From Pseudomonadota bacterium (GTDB taxonomy: Bacteria; Pseudomonadota; Gammaproteobacteria; Steroidobacterales; Steroidobacteraceae), in contig JAEZFW010000055.1 in NCBI GenBank assembly GCA_023417315.1, forward strand, positions 186,001 through 250,000: DNA of 64,000 bases, given 5' to 3'. The position numbers and the translations under genes were made by a program. The notes under the pieces are model-generated. The model ran no database searches, was not told where the DNA came from, and was given only the letters and a program-made list of their open reading frames with translations. Of this stretch, positions 26,664 through 35,038 are shown in pieces. Position 1 is the first letter of the stretch. Each line of letters starts with the position of its first letter.

Positions 26664-27323
26664 TCAATGGATGAAGGCGATCATGATGACCAGCATGATC
26701 AGGAGCCCGGCGCCCACGGTAGGCCAAGTTGCCGGTCGATGTTTCGAATGCAGCTGCAACAGCAGCAATCCCGTCACACAAAACACTAGAGTGGCGGCGG
26801 CGAACACGTCGATGAAGGCGCTCCAAACAGCGCCAGTGTGGCGGCCTTTGTGCAGATCGTTGAAATACGAGATCCAGCCGCGGTCGGTGCGCTCGTACTC
26901 GAAGTCGCCGCTCTCAAGATCGATGCTGAGCCAGGCATCGCCGCCCGGGCGAGGCAATGCGACGTACAGCTCGTCCGCCGACCATTCGAGCTTCTGCTCG
27001 CGAGTGCGCTCGGACAGGCGCTCGTCCAGCCATTCATGGAGGTCGGAGCTCAGATGCGGCTCGCCATTCTGTTTCTCGAGCGCCGAGAGCAGCTCGGGCG
27101 GGAGCGTGTCAGCGATGCGCGTGGTCTGCGGTTGCGCTTCGATCTGTCCCGCATGATTGAGAGTGATACCAGTGACACTGAAGAGCAGCATGCCGATCAA
27201 ACAAAGGGCGGAGCTGATCCAATGCCATTGATGGAGTTGCTGCAGATACACCTTGCGGTGTTTCTTCGGCGCACTGTGGGGCGCGATCTCCTCGGCGGAG
27301 CGCTGCGAGCTCTTATCTAACAT
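26664..27323 (-). CDS. PepSY-associated membrane protein
   Basis: A 219-residue inner-membrane protein with hydrophobic segments at about 34-55, 163-187 and 195-217. The first helix is preceded by QLHQWHWISS and the periplasmic part ends in WISYFNDLHKGRHTG, the His-bearing motifs of PepSY-TM proteins, which in related reductases ligate haem and carry electrons across the membrane. Its likely role is passing electrons to the flavinylated DUF2271 protein to reduce ferric siderophore in the periplasm; this is inference from operon content. Fifteen bases separate it from the upstream PiuC gene. Confidence 0.83.
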   Translation of the reverse strand: MLDKSSQRSAEEIAPHSAPKKHRKVYLQQLHQWHWISSALCLIGMLLFSVTGITLNHAGQIEAQPQTTRIADTLPPELLSALEKQNGEPHLSSDLHEWLDERLSERTREQKLEWSADELYVALPRPGGDAWLSIDLESGDFEYERTDRGWISYFNDLHKGRHTGAVWSAFIDVFAAATLVFCVTGLLLLQLHSKHRPATWPTVGAGLLIMLVIMIAFIH

Positions 27324-27338
27324 GGAACCCTTGTGAGG

Positions 27339-28019
27339 CTATAGCTCGGACCAGCGGCGCAGCAGGTTGTGATAGACGCCTGTGAGTTGCACGACCGAGG
27401 GGTCGTCAGGCTGTTTGGTGCTCAAGCGCTGAATGGCAGTATCGAGATCGAAGAGAAGCGCGCGTGCGCCGTCATCGCGGACCATGCTCTGGATCCAGAA
27501 GAAGGAAGCGATGCGTGCGCCGCGCGTGATCGGCTCGACTCTGTGCAGACTCGACGCCGGATAGACGACCAGGTGACCGGCGGGCAGCTTCACCCGCTGG
27601 TGACCATACGTGTCCTCTATGGAAAGCTCGCCACCGTCGTACTCGTCGGGATGCGACAAGAAGAGCGTGACGGATAGGTCGGTGCGAATCCGGAACGCGC
27701 TGCCTCGAAACTGGCGCACCGCGTTGTCCACGTGCACGCCGAACGACTGGCCTTCTCGATAGCAGTTGAAAAGAGGAGGGAAGATCTTCGCGGGCAGTGC
27801 GGCTGATAGGAACAACGGATTGCGCTCGAGCGCGCCAAGCACGAGCGTGCCCAGCTCGCGCGCGACGGGCGAATCCTCCGGTAGCTGCAAATTATTCTTT
27901 GCGCGCGCGGACTGATGGCCGGCGGTCATCCGACCATCTGCCCAAGGAGCGTCATCGAGCGCCTTGCGACAGGCACTCACCTGCTCTGCGGAGAGAACAT
28001 CCGGAACGTGCAACAACAT
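27339..28019 (-). CDS. piuC: Fe(II)/2-oxoglutarate PKHD-type hydroxylase (PiuC/YbiX)
   Basis: A 226-residue dioxygenase. The iron triad is His96 and Asp98 in FGVHVDNAVR and His159 in SSLHRVEP, with the 2-oxoglutarate arginine downstream in ITRGARI. The sequence is the Pseudomonas PiuC / E. coli YbiX family, found next to catecholate siderophore receptors and iron-regulated; the substrate is not known. It starts 8 bases after the receptor gene, so the two are cotranscribed. Confidence 0.92.
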   Translation of the reverse strand: MLLHVPDVLSAEQVSACRKALDDAPWADGRMTAGHQSARAKNNLQLPEDSPVARELGTLVLGALERNPLFLSAALPAKIFPPLFNCYREGQSFGVHVDNAVRQFRGSAFRIRTDLSVTLFLSHPDEYDGGELSIEDTYGHQRVKLPAGHLVVYPASSLHRVEPITRGARIASFFWIQSMVRDDGARALLFDLDTAIQRLSTKQPDDPSVVQLTGVYHNLLRRWSEL

Positions 28020-28027
28020 GCGATCAG

Positions 28028-30205
28028 TTAGAACCGAATGTCCGCTGTGATAGAGGCTGTTCGGCCGGGACCCGGAACGTAGTGGCCGCCGCCGATGCGA
28101 TCGACATAAAACTCATCGGTTAGATTCGTCACGTTCACTCGCAGCGTGATCGACTGCGTGAGCGGATACGAGGCCATCGCATCGACGAGCCAATAGCTCG
28201 ACAGGATGTTGTTCACCGCGCCGGTTGCCGTAGCCGTACGCGAGCGCACGACTTCATCGATGTACTGAGCGCCCGCGCCAACGATGAGATTCAGCGGCAG
28301 CGTGTAAGTGGTCCACAAGCTGATCGAATGCTCGGGTGTCTGCAGCAAGACCGCATCCACTTCGATGGGATTCGCGCTGCTCTCGATCTGCGAATCGAGA
28401 TAAGCATACCCGCCGAATGCGGACCAGCGCTCTGTGAGGTTGCCTGCAATGCCGAGCTCCACGCCATCGATGCGCTGCTCGCCGGAGAGCACGTACGGAT
28501 CGGTATTGTTGAGACGCGTACGGACGTTCGTCTTCTCCGTGCGGAAGACCGCGGCACTCAACGAGAGCGCCGAGTCGAGCAGGTTCCATTTGGTTCCGAG
28601 CTCGTAGTGGCGGCTCTTCTCGGGATCGAGCGCGACGTTATTCGCTCCGGTGGGAGATGCGCTCAAGCCTGCGCCGACCGCGCCCGCATCGACGGTGGGA
28701 TCTTTCGCGGAGCTGTAGCTGAGATAGATGCTTGCCTCTTCGCGAGGCTTGAAGACGAGACCAGTGTTCCAGCTCAAGAGGCCTTCGCTCTTGTCGAGAT
28801 GGGTCACTGCGCCGGTGGTCAAGCTTCGCTGCTCGAAATCGGCTTCGACTCCATCCCAGCGCAGGCCTCCTGTGACTTCCCAGCGCTCGCTGAGCCTCAC
28901 CGTGTCGAATGCATACACCGCGATCGTGTCGAGCTTCGTCTCGCTTGGATCGCCCGTGATTCCCGGCATCGGTCCGAAGGGGCGATCGTTTGGATTCGGA
29001 TTGCGAAGATCGAACCCGGGTTGATTCGTGGCTTGAGCGCTATTGCGGTTATTCGTCTCCTCGGTCGCGAGCTCGACGCCGGTGACGAGATCGTGCTGGA
29101 GCGCGCCCGTGCTGAAATGAAGGACGAGATTCGTCTGATTCGTCAGGTTCTCATTCGCCATCTGGCGGCGCTGCAACTGACGACCCGGCTGACGTGGCGC
29201 CGTGATCGCCGAATTGCGCTCGTTGTCGAGCCAGCGCGTGATGTTCTCGAGGCGCATGTTGCCGTTGAAGTCGTGCTCGAACTTCACGGTGGCGATGTGC
29301 GTGGTCAGGTCCTCGAAGTCGTAGTTGCGCAGGCCGTAGAAATTGCTCTGGTCGACCGGTGGGTTCGCATTGTATGCGCCCGTGGGATAGGTGATACCGC
29401 CCTGTGTGATCGCAACCCAAGGCAAACCGTAATCGGGTACGTTGTCTTCTTCTTGGTAGAGATAGCTCAGCGTGAGCCGTGAGGCGGCGCCGAGTCCGAG
29501 CGTGAAGGAGGGGGCGATACCGAAGCGCTCGTTTTCGACCACGTCGCGATCGGGTACCTCCGCGTCGTGATAGAGGAGGTTCAAACGCAACGCCATGTCA
29601 TCGCTGAAAGCTTGATTGATGTCGGCCGTTGCTCGCCGATAGCCGTCGGCCCCCAGACCAAGCGTGCCGCCATTCGAATTCTGCAGGTAGGGTGTCTTGC
29701 TGATTTGATTGATGGCGCCGCTACTCGAGCTGCGCCCGCCGATCGTGCCCGTCGGACCCTTCGCGACTTCGACGCTGTCGAGATTGAATGCATCGCGCGT
29801 GTACGAGCCTGCATCGCGGATGCCATCGACGAACACACTGTTGCGCGAGGTGAATCCGCGCATGGTGAAGTTTTGATCGCCGGGCAACCCACCGCCGCCT
29901 TCGCCAGCCTGGAACGTGATGCCGGGCGTGTTACGCAGCACATCGCGCAGCGTCGTTGCGTTCCGCTGCGAGATGATCTCAGGCGGAATGACGACGACAG
30001 TTTGCGGCGTGTCGACGAGCGGTTGCGTGTACTTGGCGGAGCTCGAGTCTTCGCGCCGATAGGTGTCAACCTCGGCGCCCACAGTCACTTTCTTCATGAC
30101 TTGCGGTTGCTCTTCAGCCGCCTGAGCGACGGAAGCGAGTGTGGCACCGATTGCTGTCGCGAGAACGCTGCGATTTGCCAGCGATCGGCCGGGCCTGTGA
30201 AGCAT
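28028..30205 (-). CDS. fiu: TonB-dependent catecholate siderophore receptor (Fiu-like)
   Basis: A 725-residue outer-membrane receptor: signal peptide (1-29), plug domain (QPLVDTPQTVVVIPPEIISQRNATTLRDVLRN, then FTMRGFTSRNSVFVDGIRD, GTIGGRSSSSGAINQISK) and a 22-strand barrel ending in a terminal Phe. The siderophore-receptor signature and the adjacent piuC point to ferric catecholate uptake like E. coli Fiu. The ATG at 30205 is chosen over the frame start at 30331 since AAGGAG precedes it and a Fur box lies upstream, inside the longer frame. Confidence 0.9.
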   Translation of the reverse strand: MLHRPGRSLANRSVLATAIGATLASVAQAAEEQPQVMKKVTVGAEVDTYRREDSSSAKYTQPLVDTPQTVVVIPPEIISQRNATTLRDVLRNTPGITFQAGEGGGGLPGDQNFTMRGFTSRNSVFVDGIRDAGSYTRDAFNLDSVEVAKGPTGTIGGRSSSSGAINQISKTPYLQNSNGGTLGLGADGYRRATADINQAFSDDMALRLNLLYHDAEVPDRDVVENERFGIAPSFTLGLGAASRLTLSYLYQEEDNVPDYGLPWVAITQGGITYPTGAYNANPPVDQSNFYGLRNYDFEDLTTHIATVKFEHDFNGNMRLENITRWLDNERNSAITAPRQPGRQLQRRQMANENLTNQTNLVLHFSTGALQHDLVTGVELATEETNNRNSAQATNQPGFDLRNPNPNDRPFGPMPGITGDPSETKLDTIAVYAFDTVRLSERWEVTGGLRWDGVEADFEQRSLTTGAVTHLDKSEGLLSWNTGLVFKPREEASIYLSYSSAKDPTVDAGAVGAGLSASPTGANNVALDPEKSRHYELGTKWNLLDSALSLSAAVFRTEKTNVRTRLNNTDPYVLSGEQRIDGVELGIAGNLTERWSAFGGYAYLDSQIESSANPIEVDAVLLQTPEHSISLWTTYTLPLNLIVGAGAQYIDEVVRSRTATATGAVNNILSSYWLVDAMASYPLTQSITLRVNVTNLTDEFYVDRIGGGHYVPGPGRTASITADIRF

Positions 30206-30264
30206 GCAGGGCTCCTTTCTTCTTGGCGTGTTGCCAGTGGATATGAACTCACAGTGAATACTAG

Positions 30265-30279
30265 TGAGAATCATTCTTA
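30265..30279. promoter_or_regulatory. Fur box
   Basis: tgagaat-c-attctta forms a 7-1-7 inverted repeat with 6 of 7 pairs, close to the Fur consensus, 60 bases upstream of the receptor start. It predicts iron repression of the whole fiu-piuC-PepSY-DUF2271-DUF4198-apbE operon. The gene at 30348 begins 69 bases away on the other side and may be co-controlled. Confidence 0.8.
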
Positions 30280-30347
30280 TTTGCAACGAGCCCCACCAAG
30301 AGCACCCATAGGCAGAGGAGAATGAGCCCACCAGGTAAGATCGTCAG

Positions 30348-30920
30348 ATGTCTGAGCTGGTGAACGTCGACGAGGAGCTCACGCTTCGCGTACCGCAGTT
30401 CTTCTGCTGCAACTGCGGGGATGCGCAGGAGCTTCGAGCTGTGACGACCGTGCTCGATGCGCGGGATCGAGTGCTACTCCGGGGATTTCATCTGGCGCTC
30501 GAGTTGCCTTACTGCCCGCAGTGTGTGAACACCGCGATGCGACGGCCAGTGGGAACCATCAAGAAGATCGTCGTTGCGGGAGTGTCTGCTGTATCGCTCG
30601 GTCTCGTTGCGATGGTTACGCCACTCGCCGGCGTGCTGAGCGGATTCGCATTCCTGTTGACGGCTGCTGTCGTGTTTGCGGCAGTGTTTGGCGCGTACGC
30701 CTTGCAGAAGCCAAGAGGAAATCAGACGAGCTATCACCAGCCGGTGCGACTGACGCGAGTGCAAAGGCAACGAAACGGGAAGGTCATCGCCCTGGCACTG
30801 TTGTTCTCTCATGAACGCTACGCGAGAAGCTTCGCAAGCGATAATGCAAGCGCGCTATCGAGTGGAACCGTGCAGGTCCACTGTCCGTCCGCGAAGATCG
30901 AGCTCGCGACCCAACGATAA
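30348..30920 (+). CDS. membrane protein with zinc-ribbon-like cysteine pairs
   Basis: A 190-residue protein. Residues 18-63 hold two cysteine clusters, FFCCNCGD and YCPQC, spaced like a zinc ribbon or rubredoxin-type metal site on the cytoplasmic side. Two hydrophobic helices follow at about 74-94 and 97-117. A basic C-terminal domain has HERYARSFASDN. I know no named family. It diverges from the Fur-controlled receptor operon and could share its regulatory region. No clear Shine-Dalgarno; the ATG at 30348 gives the natural N-terminus. Confidence 0.6.
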   Translation: MSELVNVDEELTLRVPQFFCCNCGDAQELRAVTTVLDARDRVLLRGFHLALELPYCPQCVNTAMRRPVGTIKKIVVAGVSAVSLGLVAMVTPLAGVLSGFAFLLTAAVVFAAVFGAYALQKPRGNQTSYHQPVRLTRVQRQRNGKVIALALLFSHERYARSFASDNASALSSGTVQVHCPSAKIELATQR

Positions 30921-31244
30921 ACTCACACGACGACTGCTCGAGTGAGCTCGCTCGAGCGCTCTCGGTTCGCAAGCGAACAGGGTGCAAGCTGGATGCGACG
31001 CGTAGCTACCCCTGTATCACCGCGCGGATGATGGTGCGAAGCTCGCTCCGTATCACGCTGCGTCGGTTGTTCACTGAAATTCCCGCGGGTAACAGGTCAC
31101 AGTTCCAAGGTGCGCTCGCTGCACGGTTCACAGTTTATGTCTTCTCATGTGCCGCATACCCAATTTGGGAAATGCCGCTTCTAGATAGGCCGCTTACTTT
31201 CTCGTTCCATTCCGCGCATGCGGTAGAACTCAAGGTGGAGAGAA
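30921..31244 (+). other. intergenic region upstream of the large lipoprotein
   Basis: These 324 bases carry the leader of the lipoprotein gene. A palindromic run around 30941-30961 (repeated ctcgag and gagctc) could form a hairpin after the zinc-ribbon gene. The frame 31028-31327 overlaps the true lipoprotein start and has no support. GGAGAGAA near 31236-31244 is the ribosome-binding site for the GTG at 31245. Confidence 0.5.
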
Positions 31245-33476
31245 GTGAGCAAGACATTCAGCAGACGCTTAGCGAGCGTCATCATCGCGATTTTGGCAAC
31301 GGCTCAATTGACGGGCTGCGGCAGTGACAATGATTCTCCGAGCAACAGCGCGCCTCCGGGCAATGGCGGTGGCAGTGGAGGAGGTGATCCCGGAGGTGGC
31401 TCGGGCGGCGGAACCGGCGGCGGTGACACCGGCGGTGGCGGCACGGGTGGGGACGGCGGTACGGGTGGAGAGAACCCACCTGCTGAGATCAGCTCTGGCG
31501 TGTTCGTGGATGCGCCTGTTGCTGGCTTGAGCTATTCGACCAGCTCCGATCTCTCCGGCGTCACGGACCCGGAAGGCCGTTATCAATTCCGTCCGGGTGA
31601 CACGGTGACTTTTTCCGTCGGCAACCTCGTTCTCGGCACCGTGCCGGCGCAAGGCATCGTCACACCTGTCACCGTGGCGAGTGCGCTCGCCGCCAACTCG
31701 AGCACCGATGCCGAAACAATCGCACTGAATGTCGCCGTGTTGCTGCAATCGCTCGATGCGAACGGCAACCCAGACGATGGCATCACGCTTTCGACCGATA
31801 TCAGGGAGGCGATCGCAGCGAATTCGATCGATCTCACCGCGAGCGAGGCGAGCTTCACGTCCGTGCTGTCGACGTTGGTCGCGAACGTGAACACGACTGC
31901 GGGCGTGTCGCTTACGCCGGTCGAGCGCTCGGCTGCGCAAAGCCATCTCGTGGGTCAGGGGCCCGTTGCAGTCGCAGGACACTACGTGCGCGCAGACGAA
32001 GATTTCGAGCCGATCACGCAGAAGATCGTCACGCTCTCCATGTTCCGCAGCGGCCGATACCTGATCGGCGGCCAATACGACTCCGCTGACTGTAACTTGA
32101 CGAGCGGCACACCCACTCATGCGCTCGCATTCAGCGATGCGAACGGCAATGGTGTCGAGCACGGCGCCTACACGTGGAATCCGCTGACGAACGAATTCAG
32201 CGTGTCCGCGGTAGGCATCGAAAGCGACGGGCTCTGCGGATTCAACGTGCCGATCGTCGGCGCGACGAACAACATCGATACGTTGGAAGTCACGACGCAA
32301 GGTCTCATCTTCAAAGATGACGAAGACAACGTCGTATATCGATTCGTTCGCATGGAGCAGAACCCCAGCACCTTCGCAGGCTCATGGGTGCAGCTGAGTG
32401 GCCTCCTGACCGGCCATCCGTTCGTGTTCTCGTTCTTCCCGTCGACAGAAGATGGCTTGACGGGCCGGTACCTCATGGTCGATGCGTCCGCACCCGACAC
32501 CGAATTCGACACGTCGCCGGGTATCGAGGAGGGATGCTATTCCGTCGATGCGAACGATGCGCTGACTGCCATCCTGGACCCCGCGCAGTGTGCCGATGCG
32601 ATCGACACGAATGACACGGCGGGTGCTTCCAATACGGACCCGGGAGAGCTGCGAATGCTCATCGACGAGAACGATCGCCTCGTGATCGCTGACGGTGTGG
32701 AAGTAACAGGCTTCGCACGGCTTCCGCTCCCGATGATTGCGCGCGAAACGCTCACTGGCGCGTGGATTGCGGAGCTCGAACCGGGCGTCGAGTTGGGGGA
32801 GCAGGAGAACCTGTTCATGTTGACGATGTTCGAGGATGGCTCCTACTTGATGGGTGGTCAGCAGAACGATGAAAGCTGTGTTCCTGCCGATTATCCGTAC
32901 GATGATATGGAAGAGGGCGGCAACGGCGTGGAGTACGGCACGTATTCGCTCGCGGCAGGCGCCCTCACTCCAAGCAACGTGACGGTCGATGGCAATGGCG
33001 AATGCGGCCTGTTCGATGCGCGCAAAGAGTTCACTCAACGGTATGTGTTCGTTCCGAATGCTGCCGGAGATGCGTTGGTCATGTGGTCCAACGACGACGA
33101 CTCATACGCCGGTCTGGTCTGGAAGCGCGTTCCTTCGATCGCCAACACGATCTATGGCGCGTGGAAGTGGGAGGATCTCGACGAGGGCGATGTGGCGGTG
33201 AGCGCCTACTTGCCGGGCGATGTAATGTTCGAAACGGCCGTGCTTCAGGAAGAGGGCACCGGGATTCGCCGCGAAAGCTTCGATTTCTCGCAGGCGCCGC
33301 TGATGCGCTCGCAAGCCGCTGGTTACGAGCACTGCGTCGACACGCAGAGCGAAGTGAGCGAGTGCTTAGGGGATCCTGAAGAACTGATCGAGGATACCTA
33401 TGTCGTCGAGGGTGACACCGTTGGCGATGAGTTTGGTGTAGCGCTGACGCGCATCACACCTCCGCAGACGCCGTAA
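31245..33476 (+). CDS. large surface/outer-membrane lipoprotein with Gly-rich linker
   Basis: A 743-residue lipoprotein starting at GTG. The signal ends in a lipobox LTGC (Cys25). Residues about 38-75 are a low-complexity glycine linker with GGGSGGGDPGGG-type repeats. A small beta domain follows (SGVFVDAPVAGLSY, DPEGRYQFRPGDTVTFSVG), typical of bacterial surface proteins, and then two or three repeated beta-rich units sharing FxxGxYLxGGQ...DSxC and NGVEYGxYS near 270-330 and 525-600. The repeats suggest internal duplication. Function unknown; it is probably tethered and displayed or extends through the periplasm. A strong terminator follows. Confidence 0.8.
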   Translation: MSKTFSRRLASVIIAILATAQLTGCGSDNDSPSNSAPPGNGGGSGGGDPGGGSGGGTGGGDTGGGGTGGDGGTGGENPPAEISSGVFVDAPVAGLSYSTSSDLSGVTDPEGRYQFRPGDTVTFSVGNLVLGTVPAQGIVTPVTVASALAANSSTDAETIALNVAVLLQSLDANGNPDDGITLSTDIREAIAANSIDLTASEASFTSVLSTLVANVNTTAGVSLTPVERSAAQSHLVGQGPVAVAGHYVRADEDFEPITQKIVTLSMFRSGRYLIGGQYDSADCNLTSGTPTHALAFSDANGNGVEHGAYTWNPLTNEFSVSAVGIESDGLCGFNVPIVGATNNIDTLEVTTQGLIFKDDEDNVVYRFVRMEQNPSTFAGSWVQLSGLLTGHPFVFSFFPSTEDGLTGRYLMVDASAPDTEFDTSPGIEEGCYSVDANDALTAILDPAQCADAIDTNDTAGASNTDPGELRMLIDENDRLVIADGVEVTGFARLPLPMIARETLTGAWIAELEPGVELGEQENLFMLTMFEDGSYLMGGQQNDESCVPADYPYDDMEEGGNGVEYGTYSLAAGALTPSNVTVDGNGECGLFDARKEFTQRYVFVPNAAGDALVMWSNDDDSYAGLVWKRVPSIANTIYGAWKWEDLDEGDVAVSAYLPGDVMFETAVLQEEGTGIRRESFDFSQAPLMRSQAAGYEHCVDTQSEVSECLGDPEELIEDTYVVEGDTVGDEFGVALTRITPPQTP

Positions 33477-33505
33477 GCCTCGCTCGAGCGCAGAAGGTGA
33501 AGACA

Positions 33506-33538
33506 AGGGCCGGGAATTTTCCCGGCCCTCTTTTCTTT
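33506..33538 (+). terminator. intrinsic terminator
   Basis: A perfect 9-bp stem (agggccggg / cccggccct) with a 6-base aatttt loop, followed by ctttttctt-like T-rich sequence (33530-33538). It lies 30 bases after the lipoprotein stop and is the clearest intrinsic terminator in the window. Confidence 0.9.
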
Positions 33539-33625
33539 AGGTGACCGTGCAATTGCATTCGGGATGAAGAGGCAATCATCTCGTGGATGCGCGAAGGCGC
33601 CGAGATCAGAATGATTCCGGCAAGA

Positions 33626-34909
33626 TCAACTCGGCCTTCGGCCTCCGGCATAGCGGATCCGCCAGATGCGTCCCTCCAACGAATCCATCACGTAAAGCAG
33701 TCCTCGCCGATCGACGGCGAGACCTAACGGTCGGAAGGCAGCGTTCGCCGGATGATTATCCTCGAGCGGCCCATGCGCGAAGTTATCGGCGAAGATGCGC
33801 CAGGGACCTGACACTTTGTCTTTCTTGAACGGCACGAACGTGACGTTGTAGCCGCTCTGCGGAAGCGGTGCACGATTCCAGCTGCCGTGGAACGCGATAA
33901 AAGCTCCGTTACGGTAATACGCGGGGTAAGCGCTGCCTTCGTAGAACAATAAGGCTCCAGGCGCCCAGTGCGCAGGGAACGCGACGATCGGATCTTGATA
34001 CTTTCCATGCGGCGCTGGCGTGGTGCCGTTTCCACCATATTCGGGGGAGATCATCCGTTCGCCGCGCCGCGCATCAAAGTAAGTGTAAGGCCAACCGAGA
34101 TCTGCGCCTTTGCGCACGAGGTGCATCTCCTCGGCGACGGTTTCCGCGTTGTCGTACTCGCTGTAGAACTGCGGCCACAGTGTATCGAGCTGGTCGCGCC
34201 CATGAATCACGACGAACAGCGCGCTCGCGTTACGGCTCCAATCGATGGCCACTGCATTGCGCACTCCAGTCGCAAAATGCTCTCCATCACTCGGCTTCTG
34301 ACCTGTGCGCATCGCATCGAACACCCAGATGCCCGCAGAATCCGGCATCATCGGGCAGGGCTCTTGGCCTTTTGACTGCGGTTCTCGATCTTCCTCCTGG
34401 CACGAATTGGAAGGAGCACCCACATTCACGTACATGCGACCCTTCTGATCGAATGCGAATGTCTTGTCGGCGTGCTGGCTGTGCGGCTCGAAGCCATCGA
34501 CGATCGTTTCGCGTGGGCTGCTCGGTACGAGCTCGTTGCCGCGAAAGCGGTATCGATACACGCCGACATGGTCCGAGACATAAAGCATACCTCGGTACAA
34601 GCGAATTCCCGTGCCGAGGATATCCGTGAAGGTCTCGACTTGATCGATGCGGCCGTCTCTATTCCTATCGCGCAGCGCGAGGATCCCGCGAACGGAGCTC
34701 GGATCGTACTCGGAGAATGGCCGAAGTTGCGTCGTGACATAGATGTCGCCGTTCGCACGCACCGCTAAGTGTCTCGCGGGTCCGCCGCCCTCGTAGACGA
34801 CCTCTGCATAGAATCCGTAGGGAAGCACGAGTCCATCGGTGCTTTCGGAAGAGGCACTTGCGAAAACGAGGCACAGCAGCGTTGCGAACCAGCGGCGATG
34901 GCCGAGCAC
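33626..34909 (-). CDS. exported PQQ-type sorbosone/glucose dehydrogenase family protein
   Basis: A 427-residue secreted six-bladed propeller of the sorbosone dehydrogenase family: LPYGFYAEVVYEGGGPARHLAVRANGDIYV, SHQHADKTFAF-type calcium/PQQ-site segments, GVRNAVAIDW, HGRDQLDTLWP, ADLGWPYTYFD and AFIAFHGSWNRAP. GTG at 34909 is preferred as start because AAGGA lies 7 bases upstream and it yields a normal signal peptide; the frame can extend to a TTG at 34933. Unlike the enzyme at 15428 it has no haem motif, so electrons must leave through another carrier. Sugar substrate unknown. It stands alone downstream of a convergent terminator. Confidence 0.82.
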   Translation of the reverse strand: MLGHRRWFATLLCLVFASASSESTDGLVLPYGFYAEVVYEGGGPARHLAVRANGDIYVTTQLRPFSEYDPSSVRGILALRDRNRDGRIDQVETFTDILGTGIRLYRGMLYVSDHVGVYRYRFRGNELVPSSPRETIVDGFEPHSQHADKTFAFDQKGRMYVNVGAPSNSCQEEDREPQSKGQEPCPMMPDSAGIWVFDAMRTGQKPSDGEHFATGVRNAVAIDWSRNASALFVVIHGRDQLDTLWPQFYSEYDNAETVAEEMHLVRKGADLGWPYTYFDARRGERMISPEYGGNGTTPAPHGKYQDPIVAFPAHWAPGALLFYEGSAYPAYYRNGAFIAFHGSWNRAPLPQSGYNVTFVPFKKDKVSGPWRIFADNFAHGPLEDNHPANAAFRPLGLAVDRRGLLYVMDSLEGRIWRIRYAGGRRPS

Positions 34910-35038
34910 TTCCAGTTCCTTGTAAAACTGCAATACGCTTGCGGGCGGCTAAGGTTCCGCGCAGCGCCCTGCCGATGGTGTGAAAGAAAAAGATCAGCCC
35001 GCCGCACCGCGTGCCCGGCAGAGAAGCGGAAAGCTCGA

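Noticed and set aside
28328..29482. 384-codon plus-strand frame antisense to the TonB receptor
   Set aside because: It is the reverse frame of a clear receptor gene; sequence is Arg/Ala/Glu-rich without domain signs.
28028..30331. Longer TonB receptor start at 30331
   Set aside because: Would place the Fur box inside the coding region; the ATG at 30205 has a strong ribosome-binding site and a normal signal peptide.
31365..31475. Repeated ggcggtgg-type triplets considered as a CRISPR or tandem-repeat array
   Set aside because: The repeats are in frame and encode the Gly-rich linker of the lipoprotein; no spacer pattern.
31269..32300. 343-codon minus-strand frame within the lipoprotein gene
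   Set aside because: Antisense of a clear coding sequence with lipobox and terminator; low-complexity arginine-rich translation.
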